A stretch of DNA of 32,291 bases from Verrucomicrobiota bacterium (GTDB lineage Bacteria; Verrucomicrobiota; Verrucomicrobiia; Limisphaerales; J093). The translations under genes were made by a program, and so were the position numbers. Within the stretch, counting starts at the first letter, position 1, and each line of letters begins with the position of its first letter. Below, in pieces: positions 6,953 through 18,600 of the stretch. Under the pieces are notes generated by a model. The model did no database searches. It was not told the origin of the DNA and saw only the letters and a list, made by a program, of their open reading frames with translations. Location of the stretch: positions 1-32,291 of the forward strand of contig JAAYVR010000030.1 of the NCBI GenBank assembly GCA_012517065.1, read 5' to 3'.

Positions 6953-8884
6953 TCACAAAGCAGAAGCGTTCTCGGGTTCTTCAGTCTCCAAAAAGCCTTG
7001 CAATTGACGGATTCGCGTCGGATGGCGCATCTTGCGCAATGCCTTGGCTTCTATCTGGCGAATGCGCTCGCGAGTGACCTTGAACTGTTTACCCACCTCT
7101 TCCAAGGTGCGCGAATAACCGTCCCCAAGTCCGAATCTCAGTTCCAACACCTTCCGCTCGCGCTCGGTCAATGATGTCAGTACATCGTTCAGTTTCTCCT
7201 TCAACAGACTGTAGCTGGTCATTTCGGACGGGTTCTCAGCCGATTTGTCCTCGATGAAATCTCCGAAGTTGGTGTCGTCGCTGTCGCCCACGGGCGATTG
7301 CAACGAGATCGGCTGTTGGGCCATCTTGAGCACAGCACGAACGCGCTCGACTGGCATCTGCATTTCATCTGCAATTTCCTCCGGGGTGGCTTCCCGGCCG
7401 AAATCCTGAACGAGTTGCTTCTGCACCCGCATCAGTTTGTTGATCGTCTCGATCATGTGCACGGGGATGCGGATCGTTCGCGCTTGATCGGCGATTGACC
7501 GCGTGATGGCCTGTCTGATCCACCACGTCGCGTATGTCGAGAATTTGTAGCCACGCCTGTATTCGAACTTCTCGACAGCTTTCATCAAACCCATGTTGCC
7601 TTCCTGGATCAGGTCAAGAAATGAAAGCCCGCGGTTCGTGTATTTCTTTGCTATCGATATCACCAGCCGGAGGTTTGCCTCGACCATCTCGGTCTTTGCC
7701 TGATGCGCTTTCCGCGTGAAATGCTGAAGTTGTTTGTAAGCAGTCAGATATTCCTGGTACGGCATCCGAACGAATTCTTCCAGAGCCTGGATTTTTCTGC
7801 GTTCGCCGTCGATAATCTGTTGCTGCTGGGGAGTCTTGCGCTGTGATTCCAGCTCTTGAATGGCGCGCAAGCTCATCTGAATCTTGTCATAAATGTTGTC
7901 GGCCACCAGCGCCATTTCCTCGATTACCTTCTGCTTGTAGTAAAACTTTGGGAACGTCGCCTGAAGTTTCTCATCGGCCTTCCTGAGCTCGCGGAACAGT
8001 TTCTCTTTTTTGTTCTTGTTGGTTTCCCTGTTCCACTCGGCGTACAAATCATCCACGCGCTGGTCCAAGACGCGCACGTCCTTAATCAATTTGCGCAATG
8101 CTCTGAGGTGGTTGTCGCGGCCTTCAATCTTCTTGTCGAGGATCACCCTGTCGAACCGTTCTTTTGGAGGCTCGCTGATCAGTTTCTCGGCCAGAGCAAT
8201 GTGCTCCTTGCCCGCAAACCCGAAGCTGTAAATGATCCGTTTGACCTCGTTCTCGGCGTCCTCGATACGTTTTGAAATCTCGACTTCTTGTTCACGCGTG
8301 AGGAGCGGCACCTGGCCCATCTGTTTGAGGTACATTCGCACCGGATCGTCCAAAATATCCAAGCGCGCCTTCTCATCCTCCTCATCCGGCTCGGGCTGTT
8401 TGATTCTGTCAACCTCTGCCTGGTCAACAATCTCGACCTCGAGGTTCCTAAGTTTTATGTAGATTTCATCAAGATCTTCCGGCGTAACTACATTGTCGGC
8501 CAGCGCGTCGTTGATGTCGCTGTAGGTCAGATAGCCTTGCTCTTGCGCGAGCCGTACAAGCTCCCTGATTTTCTCCTGAAGATCAAAAGTCGGTGCAGGT
8601 CTGGCATCCGCAGCAACGGACGCGGACGCAGTTACACCCACAGCACCGATGTTCTCCGGTTCTTGATCGCCTTTGCCGGCGGTTTTCGAAGCCACGTTTT
8701 CAGGCGGACCCGATACGGCCTTCTTGGCATCGGCGGACTTCCGCCCGGGACGCCCGCGGGACTGCCCTCGACGGCTCCCAGCGCGCTTTGCCGACTGTTC
8801 GCGCTTCTTTGCACCAGCGGCCTTGCCGGTGTGTTTGTCTCGTTTGGTTCCAGTAGCAGATCTTTTCAGCTTTGATTTGACCAT
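6953..8884 (-). CDS. rpoD: RNA polymerase primary sigma factor (sigma-70, RpoD)
   Basis: The 643-residue housekeeping sigma factor directs RNA polymerase to promoters. From N to C: a Lys/Arg-rich tail (about 1-60), a region 1.1-like segment (about 98-151), region 1.2 with [12 protein letters not shown] (about 176-212), a charged non-conserved segment, regions 2.1-2.4 from [16 protein letters not shown] through the [10 protein letters not shown] and [10 protein letters not shown] motifs (about 398-473), region 3, and region 4 with [14 protein letters not shown] and the [16 protein letters not shown] helix-turn-helix (about 570-623). All core-binding and -10/-35 recognition segments are present. 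The frame is open to a GTG at 8926, but that codon lies at or before the expected transcription start of the candidate promoter, and MVKSKLKR at 8884 is a more natural start. No dnaG lies beside it, unlike the arrangement in many bacteria. Confidence 0.95.
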   Translation of the reverse strand: MVKSKLKRSATGTKRDKHTGKAAGAKKREQSAKRAGSRRGQSRGRPGRKSADAKKAVSGPPENVASKTAGKGDQEPENIGAVGVTASASVAADARPAPTFDLQEKIRELVRLAQEQGYLTYSDINDALADNVVTPEDLDEIYIKLRNLEVEIVDQAEVDRIKQPEPDEEDEKARLDILDDPVRMYLKQMGQVPLLTREQEVEISKRIEDAENEVKRIIYSFGFAGKEHIALAEKLISEPPKERFDRVILDKKIEGRDNHLRALRKLIKDVRVLDQRVDDLYAEWNRETNKNKKEKLFRELRKADEKLQATFPKFYYKQKVIEEMALVADNIYDKIQMSLRAIQELESQRKTPQQQQIIDGERRKIQALEEFVRMPYQEYLTAYKQLQHFTRKAHQAKTEMVEANLRLVISIAKKYTNRGLSFLDLIQEGNMGLMKAVEKFEYRRGYKFSTYATWWIRQAITRSIADQARTIRIPVHMIETINKLMRVQKQLVQDFGREATPEEIADEMQMPVERVRAVLKMAQQPISLQSPVGDSDDTNFGDFIEDKSAENPSEMTSYSLLKEKLNDVLTSLTERERKVLELRFGLGDGYSRTLEEVGKQFKVTRERIRQIEAKALRKMRHPTRIRQLQGFLETEEPENASAL

Positions 8885-8928
8885 AGTGTGCGGCACAAAG
8901 CCCGTGCCCGGGAAAAAATAAGTCACTT

Positions 8929-8957
8929 AATATGCGGCATCCGAAGCCAACAGTCAA
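8929..8957 (-). promoter_or_regulatory. Candidate sigma-70 promoter for rpoD
   Basis: On the minus strand TTGACT (8957-8952) is followed after 17 bp by CATATT (8934-8929). This fits the sigma-70 consensus at 5 of 6 and 4 of 6 positions with ideal spacing. Transcription would begin near 8922, leaving a leader of about 38 nt before the ATG at 8884. It was found by inspection only. Confidence 0.5.
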
Positions 8958-8987
8958 GATCCAGTGAATCTCACGTGGCGTAGTTTT

Positions 8988-9056
8988 AGCCCGGAAATCT
9001 TGCTGCCTGACCAGACCAAAACACCCAAAGCTTCATCCCAAGGAGGTTCCCGGGCT
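8988..9056. repeat. REP-like palindromic element, copy 2
   Basis: This 69-bp element starts AGCCCGGAAATCT and ends TTCCCGGGCT. Its loop shares blocks with copy 1 in order (CTGACC, GACCAA, CCC, GCTTCAT), so the whole element is related, not only the arms. The arms pair imperfectly. It lies upstream of the rpoD promoter. Confidence 0.75.
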
Positions 9057-9111
9057 GAACAGCAACTTCTTCCTGCGGCACCGTCGGTGGCGGAGTCCAA
9101 GAGACCGGCAA

Positions 9112-9249
9112 AAAAGCCGTGCTGAAGATCACCAGACCCGCCTGGCCCAGATGCATCAGCAACGCAATGATCAACTTGCCCACCGGAGTAAGGTTCGGCG
9201 TGATGCCGCGGCTCAACCCCACGGTCGCAGGAGCAGATACGCATTTGAA
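9112..9249 (-). pseudogene. Decayed fragment of a TrkH/KtrB-type potassium transporter C-terminus
   Basis: In one minus-strand frame the sequence reads FKCVSAPATVGLSRGITPNL and then TPVGKLIIALLMHLGQAG. This closely follows the fourth pore repeat of TrkH/KtrB proteins ('FE.vSA..TVGLStGiTp.Ls..gKl.li.LMfiGR.Gp'). The downstream PQEEVAV may correspond to the usual 'YPEE.v.vG' tail. Similarity stops abruptly upstream of this segment, there is no transporter body, and filter-region residues are altered (STG to SRG). An intact protein is not encoded. The identification is by pattern recognition. Confidence 0.6.
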
Positions 9250-9624
9250 CATTGGCCAGCGCGGCCAAGGTGGGATATGCGCACGGATCATCGATGGAGC
9301 ATCCAACGCAACGCTGACGCCGCCCACAGACCTCAAGAAATTGCTGCCCTCAGCCAATGAAGTCCCCGGCCGGCTGGTGATCCAACCGCGCACGATCCCG
9401 CCGACAGTAAGTCAAGCGCCACCGGATGGTGATGGCGGGGGCCGCTCTCCTGGCTGCAACAAAGTGCACTCGGCCGGCCTTTGGGGCCAATCGGGGAAGC
9501 GGATTCGGTCTATACCTGTCGATTTTTGCCGGTTCAATCGCAGCCCGACAAACCGAACAAATCGTTGTTTACTAGACATTTAGGCAGCACTGGGGGTCTT
9601 GGCGTTGAGCCTGTCGAATCAGAA
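9250..9624. other. Interval without a recognisable gene downstream of the giant ORF
   Basis: Open frames of up to about 150 codons cross this stretch on the plus strand, but their composition is arginine/proline-rich and resembles no family. There is no intact gene that could serve as an immunity protein for the RHS protein, and no clear T-tract terminator behind its stop at 9625. Confidence 0.5.
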
Positions 9625-12600
9625 TCACTGTTTCACAAAAATCAGGCTGCATTTCTTGGAAGCAACCACGCGCTTGACACGGGCGATTGCACCTCCGGTT
9701 TGCACTGGCGTAAGCATGTGTGCTGTTTGAGCTCGAGCGCCTAGTGAGCTTCGAAAAGACTGGATGGGGGCTGAGGTCTGAAGAAGGCCCGGTGGTGCGA
9801 GACTGCTCAAATGATTGGATGAATACGCGGCAACGTCGATGCTGTTCACACGCCCGTCCGAATCGTAATCAAGCGCTGGGTTGTAAAGCTCGTCACCGGC
9901 ATTTCTCGCATAAGTCTGTTGGAATCGCCAGAGATCATAGAAATCGACATCCCTGTCACCGTCTGTATCGCCATAGTACCTGAAGAACGACTCCACGAAG
10001 TCTTCGCCTGACATGTCGGGCCCATTGGCGTCCAGTCGCTGGCCGGCTTCGTCGGTGACCGTTGCTGCGCGCAACTGCAGTTTGTAGTTTCCGTCTGGAA
10101 GGCTTTGGCCAAGCAAGGTCGGGAAGGTCCAACGCGCGATGTTGTTTTGGGCATCGTATGTCAAGTTGAGAGCAGATGCTGGAATTTGAGTGCCGGTTGT
10201 AATGTTTGTCAGTTCAAGGTCGCCAGCCTCAAGGCTGTCAGCCACGTTGGCGCTGAACTGGATAGTTATTGCGGTGACTTTGGACCTTTGAACCTCGCCG
10301 TCGTTGATCGACCATGTCAGCACAGTTGGACGACTTTGGACCAACAGCACATTGTCAACCGCCACCGCACTTTCCCGGCTGCCAAACCCGATGAGGTCGA
10401 TGAACAGGCTAAGCGGCGTTCCAGGACCCAACTTGCTCAGATCAATCGTGACATCGATCGGCTGGTTGATTGCTGCTTTGTCGCCCGAATGTCGAATCTG
10501 CGACCCGCCGATTTCTACTGTTACACCGTCAGCAAACCGGATCGTTCCATCGACCTGAATATTTAGAAGCGCATCGGTTCCCGACCAACCGGGAATTCGG
10601 CCCATGACAGACTCGAGCGTATCACTCTTCAAAAGCGCAACTTCCAACGCATCAGCAGGCGCAGAATCGTTCTTGCGCAGGGCCAAGCTTGTGATCGTAA
10701 ACCGCAACGCCTTCGTTTGATCAGGCAAGACAAATGTCTGCACGAAATCGCCAAGCATCTGCCCCGCGGACTCAGCAATCCTGCCCTGGCCGTTCTCGAC
10801 CGTTGCTGCTCCATAGGCGTGCCAACCAAATGCCGGGTTTTCGCTGTCGCTTACGCCGAATTCACCATTAACAATGCCAACTGGCGCTGTGCCTGGATCG
10901 ATCGGTATTGCCACCGCAAACTGAACGAAACCGATCTTCGAGCCGGCGGCCATGGCAGATGACGCGCCGGAAACGAAAGTGACCGTCCCGGCAGCAAAGC
11001 TTCCAGATTCCGAACTGGTCCATATAGAGTTGATAACGGCGGCATCAATCGCCGAAGGTAAACGCCGCGTCGAGACCGGCAACGACGCACTCATGAGGTC
11101 GTCATTGAACCCAAGCCCCTCCAAATGCTCGCCATCAGCAGCAAGCCAGACCTCAATTCCCGGTGCCACGAATGACAGGCGGCCCAGCACTGAAACCATG
11201 TGCGCTGCAAAAGGTGAATAGGCACTTGCAAAACCGAGCAAATGCCCAATCTCATGCGCCAACGTCGAAAACAGATCGTACCGACCCACAGCAGGCCCGG
11301 AAATTGCACGGCTCGAAGACGCGCCAAGCAGAAGGTCGAAAGGCTCGATTGGGTTTGAATCCACAAACCATCCGGCGCCATTGGCGTCGCGGTCAAGAAC
11401 GATGGTGCCTTCAGACGGCCGTCCGTCGGCGGCCAAGCTTATGACATAGGTTTCAGCCAAACGGCCGGCCGGGAGGTCATCCAAGGTGACCGTGATGGTC
11501 AGGCCAGAAGCGCGTCCGAGCAGGAGTTCCCAGTACCCGAGCGCAGTCTGAGTCAGCCTGAGCAGATCACGCGTTTGTGCAGCACTTTCTCGTGTCGTTT
11601 CCGGCAGGAAACAGCCAGGCACGGCAAGGTCATTGGTTGGGGTGGCGGTGTCTGAGTCGCTGGCACCAGCGGTGAGCGGGGAACCTGAATTTGCGCCGAC
11701 GCCGCTTGCAATGTCGCCGAGAGCCTTGTTCAGATCGGTTTCGAAAGGACCAATGATCGGCGCGCGAGTTGGATCATAAAGCGTCGGGTTGTTCGGGTTG
11801 GGCTTGGGTATGCCGGCAGGCCAAACGACCCTGGCAAGACCGGGAGCGTAAGGTGCCCACCAACTATTCGAGTCGATGCCGGCTTGCGTGGTCGGATACA
11901 ACCACGACTCACCTGGCGAACCGAAGTTTGTCCACCACAGGTCTCCGTACATTCCCCATGCTGCGTTCGCCGCACCAAGGACGCCCTGGGCCGCCTGGAA
12001 GGGAGCCTTGACCACCTGCCAGACCGTGAGGTTGCTGAGACTGGTCAACAAGCCAGTGGCAAGTTTGCTTGCGCCCGCCCGAGCAGCTTTAAGCCCGCCG
12101 GCGGTAACCTGATAGCCGGTCTGAACCAAACCCCACGCACCTTTCTTGAGTCCGCTCAACCCCGCAGCCAGGGTATTCACGCCAGCTTCGGAGAGCTTCT
12201 CCAAGACCGTAAAGGTGTCAATGAGAACGCCCAAACCCACGGTACCAGCGTACCTCAAACCGTACTTCCCTTGCCCTGCAATATTCTCCGCCAGCACGGA
12301 TGCTTTGTGGCCGAGGTATGAGAGCAGTGGTGGCCTGGGCGACTTTAGTATCGCATCGCGGTGTGAGATCACATCGTGCATCTGCGCAACCAGCCGGTCG
12401 GCCACTCCGACCAAAGGCCCGGCCCCTTTGACCATTTGCAATCGCTCCCCAAGAGATGTCTGCACTCGCTCGAACATCTTTGACAGAGTTGCGCTGTACT
12501 TCTGGCGCACCATGGCCAGCTCAGTGTCGAGAGCTCCAACCAGCTTGTTTCGGTACTCATCCGGGCTGAGGTACTTCTTCCATTCGGGTTGCTGGATTTT

Positions 12601-15600
12601 GCCGGCTTTCTGGATGAACTGGGCCGTGTTGGACTTGGTTTTGATATCCTCATAGGCCTTCGCCAGACGGCCAGGCACACTGCGCATCCAGTTCACCACC
12701 CCCGTACCGCCCTTGTATGTGGTTTCAGCGGCGGTCGCGAGTCCACGCCAGGCAGACTGAGCGAGACCCGGAATGGCTTTGATGGCGTGTTTGCCCAGAA
12801 TTCCAAGCACATTGACGCTGTGGTAGGCCGTTCGGGCAATGAGAGGCGTCTCGAAGAGTTGAGCAACGGCGCCCTTGGCACCCAGCACAGCCACCACGGT
12901 TGGCAGGAATTGCTCTCCGACACGAGTAAGTGCTTGCTGTTCAAGTTCGCGGCCCTTGGCACCCAGGCGCGGGTCCATGGCCTCCCAGACCTGGACGTTC
13001 TGATCGACGAAAGCGGCGACGGCCTGGAATGGGGCCATGGCCATATCCTTGCGCATGCCATACTCGGTGAACAACACGGCCGTCCCCCAGGCAGCCGCAT
13101 CGGTCATCCAATTGGTCATCCAGGAGTTCTTCTTCTGGACGTTGGCCCACATCTGCGTGGCAGCCTTGCGGTCCGCCTCCCACTTGGATGCCAAGGTCGA
13201 GCCAAAATCACTTATGGGTTTGAAGTCTTTGTTCAGGCCCAAAACGTGCAAGCCAAAGGCGCCCATGTCGTAAACCTCTTTGAACACGTCCGTCACGAGG
13301 TGGACGAGGCCCACGCCAACTCCCTTGCCAAACGCCGCCCAATTGGCTTTCCACCGGTTGGGGTCGCGAGCTATTCCGTACACTTGGAACGGACTGAGCG
13401 GATGGAACGCAAGGAAATCGACCAACTGGGTCCGCTTCGCCTCAACGTAATTCTCCATTTGCATGAACTCAGCGTTCAGCGGTGAAACCAAGGTCGCGTC
13501 CAAACCCCACTTGGTGATGAAACGCTTTTCAAATTGCGGCATCGGCGACGGATCGATCCACAAATGACCGGACGGATCGTTCTGGTTGACCGGGTCGTTC
13601 CCGACGTAGCGATACAGGTTCGCGTCGCCGGCCGCCAGACCGATGGAATCAGCGCTGATGAATCGGCCGTTGTCCGGGTCGTAGTAGCGGGCGCGGTAGT
13701 AGTACAAACCGGTTTCCGCATCGTACTCGCGCCCGGTGAAGGCGTAGCGGTTGTAGAGAGCCGCGTTGGACCTACCGAGAATGTTGCCAAACGAGTCCAT
13801 CAGCACGTGGTCCGCGAGCTTTCCACTGCTGTCGATGACGTCGCGAATGGAGCCTTGGTGATCGGCAAGGAACCAGAAAACGCCTGCGCCGGTCACTTCC
13901 TCAGCCAGAACCTGGTCCGTGCCAATTCCGTTCAGATAACGGACATCGAGGACGGGCGCTGCGGGCCGACCGGGGCCATCCGCATCCACGAACTCGAGCA
14001 AGACCTGTGCGCCATCATAGACAAACCACCTCACCGGGGCAGGCGCTCCATCCGCCGGGGTGTCGTCCACAGACACAGCAATGCGCCGATCCGCCGGGTC
14101 ATAAGTGTAATTGATACGGCGAATGACCGTGCCGGAGCCGTCCTTGTCCACAACTTCAACAAGACGATTCCTGTGATCCCAAGTGAACTCCCGGACAGCG
14201 CCTGAAGCGTTGTTCCTCGCCACAATTACATTGCCTTCGCCATCGTACTCAAATTCCGTGGCGCCGTTGGTGGCCAATTGGTTGTCAGAGTGATCGGGCG
14301 TTTCGTAACCCGTGCCGTGCCGATGCGATTCGAGGCGATTGCCCGCCAGGTCGTAGCGGTAGGTCTCATCGGGCAGGACAGAGTTGGTGTAATCGACTCC
14401 GGTCAGTTGCCCCTCGGCATCGTAGGTGAGCACGGCCTGCCCATCGCGGTACGAATCAATGTTCTTGACCCGTTGCAGAGGATCGTATCCGAAAACGTAG
14501 GAGGCCATGGTGTCATCGGATGCGTTCTTGTGCGTGACCGATCCAATCCTGTTAATGGCGTTGTACGTGAAGCTGGATCGGGCCACCAACGGTGGTGTCC
14601 CTTCGATGCCCGCATAGCGAGCGATGCCAGTAATCTGGTAGGCATCGGGCAGATAACTGAACAGAACACTCTTGGAAGCGGTGTCAGACCCACTCTGGGT
14701 AATACGATCGAGGCGGAACGTATCGGTCGTGTAAATGTACCGATTCGACAGCAGCGTCCTCACGCCCCCGCCGGCCAGTTCGATGCTTGCATCGAGGCTC
14801 GTGACGTTCAGAGTGTCATTGGTTGCGTAAGAAAGATCGACACGCGGCCAACCCGATACAAAGATCGACTCGCGCTTGAGCGCCCCGGTGTCCCAGTACT
14901 CGTACTGGAGCGTGGTGAAGCCATCGGTCAACTGCTGCAATCGACCGCCGGGGTAGTACGTCATCGTGATGGTCTGTACAGGGTCGAACGCCCCCGCCAC
15001 AAACCAACGCTCCGCGACACGCCGGTTCAGTTCATCGTATTCATAGCGGATTTGGCGCCCGTTTCGGTCGATCACAAGGATCAGGTTGCCTGCCGCGTCA
15101 TAGGCGAATTGTCGAACCTGTCCTTGCGCGTTCATCTCCGTCAGTTTCCGACTCAGGCCGTCATAGGTGTATGTCGTTGTATTCCCGACCGGGTCGGTAA
15201 GGGAGAGCACATTACCTACGGCGTCGTAGGTGGTGCGCGTCACACCACCGCGGCGGTCGATGGTGGTGATGCGGCGTCCGAGCTTGTCGTACGTGTAGCT
15301 GGTCTTGTTGCCAGTGGCGTCGGTCACGCTCTTGAGCGTGTTGTCATCATTGTATTCGTACTTGGTTTGGTTTCCGAGGCCATCGTGGAAGGAGACAAGG
15401 CGGTTGGCAGCGTCGTACTCGTCGTACCAAATCTGGTCACTGCCGGTGCGCAGGTAAATCAAGTTGCCCACACGGTCATAGAGGCGAATCGTATCACCTT
15501 GTTCGGGGTCGGTGATTTTCCATGGGCGGTTCAGCGCATCGTAATAGGTTGTGACCACTTTGCCGGCTGGGCTGGCGTGCAGGTTTGTTGTGCTGGTTTC

Positions 15601-18600
15601 GGAGCGCGCGTGGACTTGGTCGTGATACTCGAACCGTGTTTCGATGCGGCCGTCTGGCACGGTGTTGGTGACGATCCATGCGGCGGTTACGCGGTTTGCG
15701 GCATCGTAGGACCGACGAGTTGTGATATCGGGCTTTTGGTCTTCGACGAGGTTGCCTGCCTTGTCATACGCGAACAACTCAGATTCCTCGACCGGTGTGC
15801 CATACGCGGCTGTCGCTCGGATCAATCGGTTCAAATAATCGTAAGAGAAACGGTTCTCAACCGGTTTTCCAAAGGCGTCATTTCTCGAACTGATCTCGCG
15901 CACCTTGTTGTCGGCCGGGTCATACTCGTACGTGGTCTCGACGGTCTTCGGGTTGTCCGGCGTGCCCGCCGCGCGCCGGACAGATTTGAGCCGGTTCAGA
16001 TTGTCATAGCTGTACTCGGTCTGGTAGTAACGCCCGCGTCCATCCCATTCAGCCACCAGATTGCCAAGAGCGTCATACTCGAAGCCCTCCGTGACGGCTT
16101 CTGCGGTTCCGTATGCCCTGGTGCGCTCGACGAGGCGGTTTAGGGGGTCGAACACAGACCGGGTGACGACGCCGGTGGCCTCGACCGTAATAGCGATTTG
16201 GTTGCCGGCCTCATCGAAGTCGTAACGGACGCCGTGGCCGAGGGCATCCTCTTCGCGCCAGACGCGGTCGTTGCCGTCATAGAAGGACCAGGTGGAATGA
16301 CCGAAATCGTCGGTCACCTTCATTGCATTGCCGATGTGGAGCACGAAGATGTAGTCAATGCGCGTCGTGCGCTCGTAGTCGGCATCACCGACAGCTTCGA
16401 TGATTCGGACCAACCGATCTGCCTTGTCATAGAAGCGGAGGGTCACGTTGCCCCACGGGTCCGTCTCCGACACGGTGTTGCCGTAGGGGTCGTAGCTGTA
16501 TCGCGTGGTTCTGCCGACCGCATCAGTTACGGCCACAAGACGGTTCAGCCCGTCGTACTCAAAGGATGTCTTGTAGTCTGCCCCGTCGCGATGGCCGCGC
16601 GGGTCAATGACGCTGACCCGGTTTCCAGCTTTGTCATACGCATACCATTCCGTGCTCGCCTGGGGCGTCCCGGCGGCGAGTGTCTGCGCGACAAGCCGAT
16701 TCAGAGCGTCGTATTCATACGTCGTCCGCAGCGGGAACCCGCTGTCATCCGTTCTGGGATGGATTTCCTCAACCAGGTTGCCCGCCTCGTCGTACCGGAA
16801 GCGGGTCACCCGCTCCTCTGGCGTGTCAGCAGCCTCGGTCTGGCGGACCAGTCGATTCAGATTGTCGTATTCGAACAACGTTGTGCGCCCCAAAGCGTCT
16901 TTTCGCCTCCGCAGGTTGCCGGCGGCGTCAAACCAGGACAGCTCCTCCGCCTCGTGACCCTTGGCATCGGAGTAGGTGGGGGCCTGGACACTGCGCGTCA
17001 CCCGATTCAGCGGGTCGTACTCGTACACGGTGGCATAGAGCAGATTGCCCTCGACGCCGTGGGCGCGCGGGCCGACGATGGACCGTACATTACCCGTGTG
17101 GTCATAGAGGGTGAGCGTGATGTTGCCTTCTGGATCGACGGTCCGGGTGAGGCGGTTGAGAGCGTCGTATTGATACTCGATGTAGTAGCGCTGTCCAGAC
17201 GGGTTAATTTCAGGGCCACGCACGAACCGGACGTTGCCCACCTCGTCGTATTCGGTGAACGTGGCGCGGCCTTCGCCGTCGTATTCCGTGACAAGCCGAT
17301 CCAGTCCGTCGTACTCGAACTTGAGTTCGCGTTCGCTCTTCCCTTCGCGGTCGCGGGTAACTTGTCGGATCACGTTGCGACCTGCGTCATAATAGTATTC
17401 CGTCTTGTTACCCTCGGCGTCGATTTTCCACTCAAGCCGGTTGAGGGTATCATAGTGGTACGTTGTCTTGTACGGTTGACCTTTGCCATCCAAGCGTGGG
17501 CTGATCTCGGCAATGATGTTCCCAAGTTCGTCGTACTGGTACTCCGTCACCGACTCCTCGCTCGTTCCAGCGGCGCGGATGGTCTTTCCGGCGCGTCGCA
17601 GTCCGTCAAACACATACTCTGTGCGGTACAAGTAAATGCCGTGGGTATCGACGCGCGGTGAAATGGTCGCGGTGACGTTGCCCACCGGGTCCGTCTGGCG
17701 TTTTTCGACGATCTCGTCTGCGGTTCCTTCAGCCCGGACGGTTTCTGAGAGGAACCCAAGGTTATTGTACTTGTAACGGGTTTTGTGGCCGAGCGGATCA
17801 ATCTGCAAAACCACGTTGCCATAGGGATCGTACTGGAATTCTTCGACCGCGGCGCGTCCGTCAAGGTCGGTCCAATCTGGTGCACGGCGTATAGTGCGCA
17901 CTCGATTTAGTTTGTCATAGGCATATTCGGTGCGTCGGGCATAATCGTCGGGATCATATTCACGCAACTTGTTCCCCGCACGGTCATAGTCGAACCGTGT
18001 AACGCGGCCGAGGGCGTCACGCTGTTCGATGAGGCGGTTGGCACCGTCGTAGGTGTAAGTGGTCTTGAACACCGTGCTATCCTGGTCGGGCGACGTCAGG
18101 TGCGCCCGTGCATCGATCACAGCGACGACATTGCTAACCTTGTCGTACTTGGTGATTGTGACATTGCCCTCCGCGTCGCTTACGTACACCAAGCGATTGG
18201 CTTTGTCATACTGGTAGTCGGTGCGGTAGGGTTTGTTGTCTGAGTCTTTGCGCGGGCCGACAACGGCAATCTGATTGCCATTTGGATCATAAACATAGAC
18301 GGTCTCATTGCCTTCGGCGTCGATCATCTTGACGCGGCGATTCAGCGCGTCGTACTCGTAACGTGTTTGGCAATCTGTCCGACTCTCATTGCCGCGGGCA
18401 AATGCATTGAATGAGGCGGTAATGTTGCCCACGCCATCCAACTGGACGAAGGTGATGTTCCCCTCGGCATCCTTCATCCAGTAGAACCGATTCATCTCAT
18501 CGTAACGGTATTCGGTCGCGTAAGGCTTGAGCGATGTGGGGTTAATCCCAGGGCCTTCGACTTTCAAGACATTGCCGGCTTTGTCATACGTGTACGTGGT

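Noticed and set aside
6313-7007. Small genes at 6313-6639 and 6642-7007
   Set aside because: No ribosome binding site or family resemblance; the second overlaps the end of rpoD and both cross repeat elements.
8954-9583. Intact small genes, for example an immunity protein, downstream of the giant ORF
   Set aside because: Frames in either direction are either repeat sequence, the decayed transporter fragment, or Arg/Pro-rich text without recognisable domains.
6290-9624. tRNA, rRNA or riboswitch in the intergenic intervals
   Set aside because: I found no cloverleaf, conserved rRNA or known riboswitch core by inspection; the hairpins present belong to repeat families.
14278-17661. Long plus-strand open frames (14278-16143 and 16198-17661) opposite the YD array
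   Set aside because: They are complements of a repetitive coding frame; the translations are Val/Arg-rich low-information strings with no family resemblance and they interrupt at arbitrary places.
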